From: Chitinophaga ginsengisoli
GTDB taxonomy: Bacteria; Bacteroidota; Bacteroidia; Chitinophagales; Chitinophagaceae
Assembly (NCBI RefSeq): GCF_003014595.1
Contig: NZ_PYGK01000019.1
Span: 1 to 64,000 of the forward strand
DNA: 64,000 nucleotides
Reading direction: 5' to 3'
Shown: piece by piece, positions 25,199-33,447 of the stretch
Position numbering within the stretch: position 1 is the stretch's first letter
How the letters are laid out: every line of letters begins with the position of its first letter
Program-made: the position numbers and the translations under genes
Notes under the pieces: generated by a model
What the model saw: only the letters and a program-made list of their open reading frames with translations
Told to the model about the DNA's origin: nothing
The model's database searches: none

Positions 25199-27445
25199 AT
25201 GCAACGCCCTGCACACATCCCCGAAAACGCAGTTTATAATGAACAAAGTGCACAATGGACATTGGGGGCAACAAATGGAGACGGCCAAAGAATCGGCCAT
25301 TGGAAAATATGGTACGGACAGGAATACCTCTGGATGGCTATCGCCTACGGAGATGGCACACCACCGTTCCGCTTTCAACGCTTTCACCCCGATGGTACCC
25401 TGTCAGAAGAAGCCGACATGAACGGCAATGATAAATTCATTGGTACGGTGCGCCACATAAAAAGTGACAATCCTACAATAGAACCCTTTACAGGAGGTCC
25501 GGCTGACAAGGTCGCCAATATATGGATCGCAGAATTTGATTTTTTGGAAGAAGACATCTACAATGCTCAGCGATTCTTTGACAGGCATAACAACCCTCTT
25601 AACATTGATGGTACTCCTCTGTCCAAACGTCCGGCATCGGTACCTGCCAACGCCCATTTTGTAAGGATGCCATACTCGGCTACCAGTTGGATAGGCGGGA
25701 CATTTAACGTCCGTATCATGAAGTGTGTCGGCGAATATGGTGAATGGGACCTGAATGGCGATCCTGTTGTAAAAAGGCTTCACGGTGCCTCCGGCGAATT
25801 AATCGAGGAGTATAAATATGACAATGGAAAACTATCAAATTCGAGACTATATGATAAGGACAGCCTGGTGCAAAGCTTTTATTATAGGGAAATCGAGCCT
25901 GCGGTTGTTAAAAACCGTACCGTTTATCGAAATAACCAGAATGACGTAGAAAGTACTTATTTCGATGAAACGGGTAAGCAGCTTTTCTCAGTCCGTAAGG
26001 AAGAAATATCAAAACTTCACAAGCGAAGATATTTTAATGGTCAACTGGTGAGTGAAGGCACCTTGACCAGCGATAAAGAAAATCCTACGGCAAGTGCAAG
26101 ATATTATTATCCAAACGGCGCTACACTTATTGACTTTATTGCCAATGACGACGGTACAGGTACATGGCGGTTGTACGACGTCGATGGTCAGCAAGTACAA
26201 GAGATACCTATAGCGGCAGAAGGCGATTACAAGCTGAAAAAGTGGGACACCTTTATGCCTGTCTGGGCTGACTATAGTGTGAAATCCACCGATACTGATA
26301 GCGAAGCTGTTACAGCGCAGTTCAAAAAGGCCTATAAAAACTATCTTACAACACAGAAACTGCAGGCGCTGGAAGTACCTGCCCCTCTGCAAGCGGAACT
26401 GGAGAAAATAAACTGGGAGACAATCGATACCTCCTATGGTGGCAACGAAGGACTGCCGACTGCTGTTAATGGTATGCTGTCGGAAGATGAAGATGTTGCA
26501 GACATGAGCAACGGTCAGATCTGGATGCAGATAGAGCACCAGGGAAGCGTGTATGAGTCCACTTACAAAATTGCTGGCATAATGGCACGCATGTTGCCGC
26601 TTTATAACCATTTGCCGATAGTACAATTACGCCTGGGACGATTTTTATTTAGGGTATTGAGGTTGTATCAGATCAGGGAGGATGAACAATTATACACCGA
26701 ACTGACCTCCTCTTTTGAGCAAGCATTACCGCACATCATACAATGGGCTACTGGCCCCGATTGGGAAACAGCGCGGATAGCACAATACATTTTGATACAT
26801 GCCGGCCAAAAGGAAGCGACGGAGAGCTTGCTAATGCAGGAATGGCAAAACACCTCCTATTCCGCGGAAAGAAGAGGATATGCTATATTTTCATTAGGCA
26901 CTATTTACATAATCAGCGGGCAAAACGAACAACTGGTCAACGTTTTCTCAGCAGCTTTCATTACTGAAACAAACGCATTTCTCCGGTTTGCCATGGCAGC
27001 ACACCTGGTGCTTGCAACCGGAGAGGCCGCACAGGATAGCTGGCTGGCGGAGTTGCTGTTTGTATTAGCGGATGATGAACCTATCTACTACGATTTTGGA
27101 AGCATGATTCCCTTTACAAATGATGGTGACGTGCAGAGATATATTATTGCGCTATTGGGCAAAGCACATCCCGATACACTGGAGAAGAACATAGAACCAG
27201 TGATAGAAGCGCTGCCCACAGTGAATGCGTTGAAAAAGGTCACCTTCTTCAACGCCATATTCCAGGTACTATTCGAAGATCCATCTGCACTGGAAGATAT
27301 TACTCCTATAAGAAAAAAAGCGCTGTTGCTAGCCTCTGAGGAAGTGAAAAAAGATCCGGGATTTATTAATAGGAAAGAAGTGTTTGATGCTTATGGTTTG
27401 CCGCATGATGCTTTTGCGCTGAGACAGTTGGCGGGGGAGCGCTAA
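25199..27445 (+). CDS. Large MORN-repeat / alpha-helical repeat protein of unknown function
   Basis: 748 residues with no signal peptide or membrane segment. The N-terminal half (to about 350) is rich in MORN/YwqK-like strands: GQRIGHWKIWY, FHPDGTLSEE, YDNGKLSNSRLYD, YFNGQLVSEG and YYPNGATLIDF. From about 420 it becomes alpha-helical and HEAT-like (ARIAQYILIHAG, RRGYAIFSLGTIYI, LRFAMAAHLVLATG). It looks like a scaffold or recognition protein in the cytosol. It is a lone gene with its own terminator. The combination is not one I can name. Confidence 0.7.
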   Translation: MQRPAHIPENAVYNEQSAQWTLGATNGDGQRIGHWKIWYGQEYLWMAIAYGDGTPPFRFQRFHPDGTLSEEADMNGNDKFIGTVRHIKSDNPTIEPFTGGPADKVANIWIAEFDFLEEDIYNAQRFFDRHNNPLNIDGTPLSKRPASVPANAHFVRMPYSATSWIGGTFNVRIMKCVGEYGEWDLNGDPVVKRLHGASGELIEEYKYDNGKLSNSRLYDKDSLVQSFYYREIEPAVVKNRTVYRNNQNDVESTYFDETGKQLFSVRKEEISKLHKRRYFNGQLVSEGTLTSDKENPTASARYYYPNGATLIDFIANDDGTGTWRLYDVDGQQVQEIPIAAEGDYKLKKWDTFMPVWADYSVKSTDTDSEAVTAQFKKAYKNYLTTQKLQALEVPAPLQAELEKINWETIDTSYGGNEGLPTAVNGMLSEDEDVADMSNGQIWMQIEHQGSVYESTYKIAGIMARMLPLYNHLPIVQLRLGRFLFRVLRLYQIREDEQLYTELTSSFEQALPHIIQWATGPDWETARIAQYILIHAGQKEATESLLMQEWQNTSYSAERRGYAIFSLGTIYIISGQNEQLVNVFSAAFITETNAFLRFAMAAHLVLATGEAAQDSWLAELLFVLADDEPIYYDFGSMIPFTNDGDVQRYIIALLGKAHPDTLEKNIEPVIEALPTVNALKKVTFFNAIFQVLFEDPSALEDITPIRKKALLLASEEVKKDPGFINRKEVFDAYGLPHDAFALRQLAGER

Positions 27446-27513
27446 ACTCAGCTTAAAACAACATCCCATTCCAATTGAACTACTGAGCCCAAGATAATAT
27501 TCCGATTTCCAGC

Positions 27514-27534
27514 CGCCTCGCAAAAAGCGGGGCG
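27514..27534 (+). terminator. Terminator after the MORN-like gene
   Basis: An 8-bp GC-rich stem with one G-T pair (CGCCTCGC with GCGGGGCG, loop AAAAA), followed by TTGCTTTATT. Confidence 0.65.
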
Positions 27535-27721
27535 TTGCTTTATTCAACCTTTAGTGCAACTCCAAATCAGCCCCGACGTTCCTTTTTTCAGTCAGCCGGA
27601 ATCCAGGCTACACTTTTTACAATATAGGCTAACTTTTATTTACCGCCTTTGCCGACCTTTGTATTGTGGATGTAAAAGTAATCGTTCTCCATCCAATGAT
27701 TCATATTAACTTAGTTTAGTT

Positions 27722-28627
27722 ATGAAAGCAATAGATCCGCCCATTATTTATAAAAGTATCTCTGAGCTGATGCGGGACATGGATATGTCTAGACCGCTGC
27801 ATCCGCTGGTCGCATTAGTAAACTACGAGACGGAGAAGGGCGGCCGTAATCTCGTTGGACGTAAGTTCCTGATCGACTTTTATAAAATCTCTTTTAAGAA
27901 GGAATTCAGAGGCCAGATAAAATATGGACAAGGCTATTATGACTTTGAGGAGGGTGGCATGGCCTTTTTAGCGCCGGGTCAACTGGTAACAATGTCCAGT
28001 GAGGAAAGCTGCCTGGAGGGATACACACTGTATTTTCACGCCGACCTGATCCGAAATTACCCGCTGGCAAAGAATATTCAGCAGTATGGTTTCTTTACTT
28101 ATGCGGTAAATGAAGCGTTGTTCCTGTCGGATAAAGAAAAAAAAGTAATCGCCGGCTTACTTGAAAACATTGCCGACGAACTGAATAATAATACGGATGC
28201 CTTCAGCCAGGATGTGCTGGTATCTCAGATCGAATTGTTGCTTAACTATAGTAACCGTTTTTACAACCGGCAATTCCTTACCCGCAAAGCCATTCACCAC
28301 GACCTGATCAGTCAGATGGATAGCTACCTGGAAAGTCGTTTTGCAGATCAATCCGGAGGCATACCAACCGTTCCCGAAGTGGCCAGCCATCTTCAGGTAT
28401 CACCCAGATACCTGACAGATATGCTCAAAACATTGACCGGTCAAAGTGCACAGCAGCATATCCATGACCGGTTAATTGAAAGGGCTAAAATGATTTTAAG
28501 CAGTACCCGGCTGACTGTTGCCGAAATCGCTTATCAACTGGGATTCGAGCATCCGCAGTCTTTTAATAAACTGTTTAAGCGCCACACCAATCTTTCACCA
28601 ACCGTTTTTAGAAAGTCTTTTAACTGA
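27722..28627 (+). CDS. AraC family transcriptional regulator
   Basis: 301 residues. The N-terminal cupin-like sensory part includes GGMAFLAPGQLVTMS. The C-terminal double HTH has VASHLQVSPRYLTDMLKTLTG and VAEIAYQLGFEHPQSFNKLFKRHT. It precedes a quinone-oxidoreductase-like gene on the same strand with a gap of about 280 bp. In Bacteroidota such AraC genes usually control an adjacent dehydrogenase, so the oxidoreductase is the likely target (inference). Confidence 0.88.
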   Translation: MKAIDPPIIYKSISELMRDMDMSRPLHPLVALVNYETEKGGRNLVGRKFLIDFYKISFKKEFRGQIKYGQGYYDFEEGGMAFLAPGQLVTMSSEESCLEGYTLYFHADLIRNYPLAKNIQQYGFFTYAVNEALFLSDKEKKVIAGLLENIADELNNNTDAFSQDVLVSQIELLLNYSNRFYNRQFLTRKAIHHDLISQMDSYLESRFADQSGGIPTVPEVASHLQVSPRYLTDMLKTLTGQSAQQHIHDRLIERAKMILSSTRLTVAEIAYQLGFEHPQSFNKLFKRHTNLSPTVFRKSFN

Positions 28628-28907
28628 CGGCCTTCCGATAACTTAATTAAGAAAGCATTATCTCCCGGATAAATGAATTCGATGTAGTCATTACAACGAA
28701 ATAAGGACATCTTTTTCCATCACAGATCCAACATAAAAATTATTCTATAGGGCTACTAAATACAGCAGCCATTTATGGAACTGTATGCCTGTGCCCGGAG
28801 ATGCCGCTGTTATTCGTCAAAGCGCTGATTCAAAAATTTATAAGATAAAACACCATAAAATGAAACAGTTTGAAAACAAAATAGATAAGAGTGAAAATAC
28901 GTCAGTA

Positions 28908-29903
28908 ATGAAGGCGATCCGGCTGCACGAGTTCGGAGGCCCAGAAGTATTGCGCTATGAAGACGCGCCACTTCCTGAACTGAAGGCGGGTGAAGTGCTG
29001 GTTCGTGTTCATGCAGTTGGCATCAATCCACCTGACTGGTATCTGCGCGAAGGATATAAAATGCTTCCCCCTGAATGGAGGCCGCAGATGCCTTTCCCTA
29101 TCATTCCAGGATCGGATGTGTCGGGAGTCATCGAGGCTGTTGCACCGGATGTACAGGGCTTTTCTGCCGGCGATGAAGTTTTCGGTATGGTTCGTTTTCC
29201 CAGTTTCGGAGAAAGCGCTGCGTACGCTGAATACGTAGCTGCGCCGGCGTCGGACTTCGCACACAAGCCAGCCGGTATCAGTCACATACAGGCCGCGGCC
29301 GCGCCGATGGCAGCGCTCACTGCGTGGCAGTTCCTGATCGAGCTGGGGCATAATGTACAGAATCCACTTCAACCAGAAATGCATCGTCCCGTACCACTCG
29401 AGGGCAAGACGGTACTTGTCAATGGTGCTGCAGGTGGTGTAGGGCATTTCGCAGTACAACTGGCAAAATGGAAAGGAGCGCATGTCATAGCGGTGGCATC
29501 AGGAAAACATGAGTCGTTCCTGCGCGAGCTCGGTGCTGACGAGTTCATTGACTACAAAAAGACCCCTCCCGAGGATGTTGCACATGATATTGACCTCGTT
29601 GTTGATACCCTTGGTGGTCCTACCACCGGTCGCTTCCTGCGCACGCTCAAGCGTGGAGGTGCATTGTTCCCTGTGTTCTTAGGCTTCTCTGACGCTGAGG
29701 AAGCCGCAAAGCGGGGCATCACCGTGTCAATGACCCAGGTGCGTTCAAACGGTCAACAATTGGCTGAATTGGGACGCCTGTTCGATGCCGGGACGATTCG
29801 TGTCGCTATCGACAGTACATTTCCCCTTGCTGAAGCTCAAAAGGCACACGAACGTGCTGCCCATGGGCACATCCAGGGCAAGATCGTACTAACAGTAGCA
29901 TGA
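28908..29903 (+). CDS. NADP-dependent alcohol dehydrogenase / quinone oxidoreductase (MDR family)
   Basis: About 331 residues from the ATG at 28908 (MKAIRLHEFGGPEVL), the usual family start. The frame stays open to 28785, and an ATG at 28860 would add 16 residues. The GroES-like domain has VGINPPDWYLREG and PGSDVSGVI. The Rossmann motif is VLVNGAAGGVGHFAVQLAKW. The zinc-binding Cys/His set of true alcohol dehydrogenases is absent, so it is a zeta-crystallin-type reductase of quinones or enones. It probably forms a unit with the AraC gene before it. Confidence 0.88.
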   Translation: MKAIRLHEFGGPEVLRYEDAPLPELKAGEVLVRVHAVGINPPDWYLREGYKMLPPEWRPQMPFPIIPGSDVSGVIEAVAPDVQGFSAGDEVFGMVRFPSFGESAAYAEYVAAPASDFAHKPAGISHIQAAAAPMAALTAWQFLIELGHNVQNPLQPEMHRPVPLEGKTVLVNGAAGGVGHFAVQLAKWKGAHVIAVASGKHESFLRELGADEFIDYKKTPPEDVAHDIDLVVDTLGGPTTGRFLRTLKRGGALFPVFLGFSDAEEAAKRGITVSMTQVRSNGQQLAELGRLFDAGTIRVAIDSTFPLAEAQKAHERAAHGHIQGKIVLTVA

Positions 29904-29915
29904 GGACAAAAATCT

Positions 29916-29948
29916 AAAGAGCACGCTCCTCCGGGGAGCGTGTTCTTT
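29916..29948 (+). terminator. Terminator after the MDR gene
   Basis: A 14-bp stem with one G-T pair (AAAGAGCACGCTCC with GGAGCGTGTTCTTT, loop of 5). The T residues are within the right arm rather than after it. Confidence 0.65.
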
Positions 29949-29979
29949 CCCATCAGATACTATCAACAAAAACACTCAC

Positions 29980-30417
29980 ATGGATATTAAAGAATTAGCT
30001 GATAGAGCGTCCCTAAAGGAACTGGTCGACGCCGTTTCTATCCTTGCAGATAAGAAGGATGTGCACTCCGAAGTGCTCTTATTTTCTGAGAATGCAATAT
30101 CAGAAACTTTCGTCGGAGGCGTGTCAGTTCTAAAACTGAAAGGCCGGAAAGAAATGGCAGAAGCGTTTGGAAATTTCCTTAAAGACTTTGAAACTGTTTA
30201 CCATTTAAATGGACAGCAAACGGTCTCTATAAATGGTGATAACGCTAATGGCACATCTTATTGTCAGATTACTTTGATCGGTAACGAGAATGGTAGAAAA
30301 ATAAAGACGACCATTGGGGCTATTTATCAGGATGATTACGTCCGTGAAAATAACCGCTGGCTGATTGCTAAGAGAATAGGGAATTTTGAATGGCAGGAAA
30401 AGCGGGAAGTTAATTAA
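29980..30417 (+). CDS. SnoaL/NTF2-like domain protein
   Basis: 145 residues of the nuclear-transport-factor-2 fold: KELVDAVSILADKKDVHSEVLLF, GRKEMAEAFGNFL, NGTSYCQITLIG and NNRWLIAKRIGNFEW. The SnoaL-like polyketide-cyclase/stress group has this layout; most members are of unknown function. It is cytosolic. A small ORF follows 94 bp later. Confidence 0.8.
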   Translation: MDIKELADRASLKELVDAVSILADKKDVHSEVLLFSENAISETFVGGVSVLKLKGRKEMAEAFGNFLKDFETVYHLNGQQTVSINGDNANGTSYCQITLIGNENGRKIKTTIGAIYQDDYVRENNRWLIAKRIGNFEWQEKREVN

Positions 30418-30511
30418 TAATCTATTATGTAAAAGCGACTTGGAGCAAATTAGTAACGGTATGACGATGTTGCAAAGGAAATGAATGAAATGAACAGAGC
30501 TTAAATTGTAG

Positions 30512-30715
30512 ATGAAACGTAAATTTGATAAAAGCGAAAATATGTCTACAAAATTTTCCAATTTCCTTGATAAAAGGGATAAACCAGTAGTAGGGAGGTT
30601 GACTGTTTCTGAAGAAGCTGTGCGAAATAGTCCTTATATTATTAAAAAAATAGAACAGGCCAAACGCAGATTAGCAGAACATCCATTCCCTATTGAGCTG
30701 TTAAAAACAACGTAA
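30512..30715 (+). CDS. Small hypothetical protein
   Basis: 67 residues, basic, unknown family. It may start at the ATG at 30542 (MSTKFSNFLDKRDK). RLTVSEEAVRNSPYIIKKIEQAKRR looks alpha-helical. A strong terminator follows 18 bp after the stop, which supports a real transcript. The first residues KFDKSEN resemble the segment NKIDKSEN upstream of the MDR start at 28908. Confidence 0.5.
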   Translation: MKRKFDKSENMSTKFSNFLDKRDKPVVGRLTVSEEAVRNSPYIIKKIEQAKRRLAEHPFPIELLKTT

Positions 30716-30733
30716 TATCTAAGATACCAAACT

Positions 30734-30763
30734 AAAAATGCCTCACTGTCGTGAGGCATTTTT
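30734..30763 (+). terminator. Strong rho-independent terminator
   Basis: A perfect 13-bp stem (AAAAATGCCTCAC with GTGAGGCATTTTT, loop TGTC) ending in T residues. It follows the small gene at 30512-30715 and works in both directions. Confidence 0.85.
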
Positions 30764-30873
30764 GTTAACAATAATCATCTTTGCAAACATGCCAGTTCAA
30801 CACTGTCAGTTCGTGGTTTATTCAACATTGGACAAAAAGTATAGGTAGAAAAATAACATACACCGGAAACATA

Positions 30874-30900
30874 GAGGCTGTATCAATACGATACAGCCTC
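30874..30900 (-). terminator. Terminator of the SusC-SusD-TlpA operon
   Basis: An 11-bp perfect stem (GAGGCTGTATC with GATACAGCCTC, loop AATAC) 12 bp beyond the stop of the TlpA gene. The minus-strand tail is weakly T-rich. Confidence 0.6.
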
Positions 30901-30911
30901 CTTAGTAACAG

Positions 30912-32024
30912 CTACTGAATGATCCTGGCCAATTCGCTTTCCAACGCATCTCCACGCAGGTTCTTTCCAACTATTTTTCCGGCAGGATCGATCAGGAAAT
31001 TTTGAGGGATTGCCCGTATATTATACAGTTTAGCAGCAGTATTATTCCAAAAGTTCAGATCCGAAACATGCGTCCAGGTCAGTCCGTCATGCTGTATCGC
31101 CGCCAGCCAGGCTTCCCTTTTATCTGCCTGATCTAATGATACGCCCAGCACGGTAAAGTTCCGGTCTTTATACTTATTATACATTTTAACAACAGTGGGA
31201 TTTTCTGCCCGACACGGCCCACACCAGGACGCCCAGAAATCCAGCAGCACATATTTCCCCCTGAAATCAGATAAACGCACCGGTTTCCCGTTGACATCAT
31301 TCTCTGTAAAATCAGGCGCGATAGCTCCGATCGACGTTGGACCAGTATCAAACAATTCATTCCCCAGTTTTTTCCCGGCAGCAGTGTTCCTGACCTCGGG
31401 CGACAATTGTTTAAATAGAGACCCGACCTGTGTAACAGGAAGCCCACCTGCCAGTTCTATCAAGGTCTCAAGACTTATATAGGATTCAGGATGGTGCACG
31501 ATGTAAGCATATTTCAAAGTATCCTGCTGCCTCATTATCTGCTTTGCTTTATCATACAAACTAAGAATAAACGCACTATCAACCGGCGGCGTGGAAATAG
31601 CTTTCCTATAACTTTCATCCAGCTTCGATGAAAGCACATCACCCGGTGCCATCACCTCCTTGTAATAAGCGGTATATTGCGCATTGATCTTCCCTCCCTT
31701 CACTACTGCGTGTTGTAATGAGTTCGTCCCTTTAATACTTATCACTCCCGGTTCCAGGTAAAAAGTGATTGCATCCTGGCTATCCCCGATCGCAATACTT
31801 ACCTTCTCCGGATCTGTGACCACTCCTTTGAAAGTGAATTTTCCGCCCGACAACACGGCAGAATCCAATGTCTGTTGATTCGTCCAGCCCCATGAATAGA
31901 TCAGATATGCCTTTCCCTGCGTCTGCATCTTACTGAACTGACCTTGTATCGTATACTGGCGCTGTGCAACTGTATGACCTGCAAATAAAATTCCCAGGCC
32001 CGCGATTATAATTTTTCTCATCAT
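30912..32024 (-). CDS. TlpA-like thiol-disulfide oxidoreductase with DUF4369-type N-domain
   Basis: 370 residues with a signal peptide (IIIAGLGILFAGHTVAQ). The N-terminal part (YTIQGQFSKMQTQGKAYLIY, then LDSAVLSGGKFTFKG) is a DUF4369-type domain. The C-terminal thioredoxin fold has the CxxC motif in DFWASWCGPCRAENP and a cis-Pro region (RAIPQNFLIDPAG). It acts in the periplasm to reduce or rearrange disulfides. Its ATG overlaps the SusD stop by one base (TAATG), so it is translated with the SusC/SusD pair. This gene set (SusCD plus TlpA) recurs in Bacteroidota. Confidence 0.88.
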   Translation of the reverse strand: MMRKIIIAGLGILFAGHTVAQRQYTIQGQFSKMQTQGKAYLIYSWGWTNQQTLDSAVLSGGKFTFKGVVTDPEKVSIAIGDSQDAITFYLEPGVISIKGTNSLQHAVVKGGKINAQYTAYYKEVMAPGDVLSSKLDESYRKAISTPPVDSAFILSLYDKAKQIMRQQDTLKYAYIVHHPESYISLETLIELAGGLPVTQVGSLFKQLSPEVRNTAAGKKLGNELFDTGPTSIGAIAPDFTENDVNGKPVRLSDFRGKYVLLDFWASWCGPCRAENPTVVKMYNKYKDRNFTVLGVSLDQADKREAWLAAIQHDGLTWTHVSDLNFWNNTAAKLYNIRAIPQNFLIDPAGKIVGKNLRGDALESELARIIQ

Positions 32025-33433
32025 TAGTATCCAAACGTTTGAGTAAGGTTAGGGTTATAAGTGATTTCCGATGGTGGTATCGGCCAGAATTGTTTGTGAG
32101 CCGCCCATATGCTGCTTCCTTTTGCAGCAAGCATGGCAGCATCCAGCTTACCTGTACGTCTCAGGTCAAAAAAGCGGTTGCCCATTTCAGTGAACAGCTC
32201 CACCCGGCGCTCCTGTGCAATAGCCGCCAGCAGATCTGTCTCCGTTGAAGCAGTGGTATTTGACAATCCCGCGCGACTCCTGATTACATCAATATCTTCC
32301 TGTGCACCGCTCAGATTTTTCAACGCCACTCTCGCACTTGCCCTTACCAGGTAAATATCAGCCAGTCGCAGGACCATAGACCGCTCTACACCATTACCCA
32401 CTGATTTATACTTATTAGGAAAATAATAAGTGGCAGCCGGTGTTATACCCGTATATGTTGTAGACCTCACCCAGTTCGTGTACCGTCCGTCATTAGGCTC
32501 AAAGCTGTTCAACAGGTCCTTCGTTAACTGTATTTGTACCAGGTAAGTACTTACAGGATCTGTTTCCACTGTAGCCGGCATAGAGTTGTTATAGATCACA
32601 AATTCATTGGTCACCCTGTCATCTACAATGGCCATTGACCAGATAGTCTCCTGACTGTTCTTTAAGAATACATCAGCCAGCCCTACCAGCTTGTAAGTAT
32701 TATTGTCAGCGATCACAGAGTCTGCCATATCTGCCGCATGCTGCCACTCGCCCGTAGCCAGGTACATCTTTGCCAGCAGGGCCTGTGCTGCGCGAAGGTT
32801 TGGACGGGCCCTGTCAGCAGTTACCGACCCATAACCATCCCTGTAAGTAGCTGACAACATGGACGTCGCCATCTTCAGATCACTAATGATCTGCTGGTAC
32901 ACGTCGCTTTGTGGTGCACGCGACAGCTTATTGGTTACATTAAAATCAGAAGTTAAGGCCAACGCTACATCTCCATACAAATTAGTCAGATAATAATAGT
33001 TGAATGCCCGTAAGAAATAGCATTCACCCAACCACTGGTTTTTAAAATACAAGCGGGCTTTTGTGGCATTGATCCCTTCTATCGCCAGGTTTAAAGCATA
33101 GATCTTGCTATAGGTAGATGACCAGTAATTCACTGTTGCAGGTGAAATAGCATCAGCATAACACATCTTGATCGTATTGTTTGCTGAGGTATTAGGCATA
33201 GGTACTAATTCATCTGAATACAGACCGGTAAGCTGCGGAAAGGCATCCGGTCCGGCGTCGTTTAATGCCGCAAGAGAGCCCGTGACAATTGCCGATATAG
33301 AATTGTCAGAGACATACGCGTCTGAACCGCCAATCGTACCCGCTGGCAACTGACCATTATCCAGGTATTTTTTGCAGCTGGTGAACAGCAGGAATAAAGC
33401 CAATAATTTTATAATGCTGATTTTCATTTTCAT
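32024..33433 (-). CDS. RagB/SusD family nutrient-uptake lipoprotein
   Basis: 469 residues with lipoprotein signal LLALFLLFTSCKKYLD (Cys about 20). TPR-like SusD helices are seen in AEAR-type segments (ECYFLRAFNYYYLTNLYGDV, RAAQALLAKMYLATGEW, RLADIYLVRASARV). The C-terminus is FWPIPPSEITYNPNLTQTFGY, which is diagnostic. It sits on the cell surface as the lid of the SusC channel. It starts 14 bp after SusC and is followed with a one-base overlap by TlpA. Confidence 0.92.
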   Translation of the reverse strand: MKMKISIIKLLALFLLFTSCKKYLDNGQLPAGTIGGSDAYVSDNSISAIVTGSLAALNDAGPDAFPQLTGLYSDELVPMPNTSANNTIKMCYADAISPATVNYWSSTYSKIYALNLAIEGINATKARLYFKNQWLGECYFLRAFNYYYLTNLYGDVALALTSDFNVTNKLSRAPQSDVYQQIISDLKMATSMLSATYRDGYGSVTADRARPNLRAAQALLAKMYLATGEWQHAADMADSVIADNNTYKLVGLADVFLKNSQETIWSMAIVDDRVTNEFVIYNNSMPATVETDPVSTYLVQIQLTKDLLNSFEPNDGRYTNWVRSTTYTGITPAATYYFPNKYKSVGNGVERSMVLRLADIYLVRASARVALKNLSGAQEDIDVIRSRAGLSNTTASTETDLLAAIAQERRVELFTEMGNRFFDLRRTGKLDAAMLAAKGSSIWAAHKQFWPIPPSEITYNPNLTQTFGY

Positions 33434-33447
33434 CTCAGTTAATTAGT

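Noticed and set aside
26009-26626. 205-codon ORF on the minus strand inside the MORN-like gene
   Set aside because: Antisense shadow of a well-supported frame; Cys/His/Phe-rich with no motif or ribosome binding site.
28902-29483. 193-codon minus-strand ORF opposite the MDR oxidoreductase
   Set aside because: Shadow frame in a gene with clear Rossmann and GroES-like motifs.
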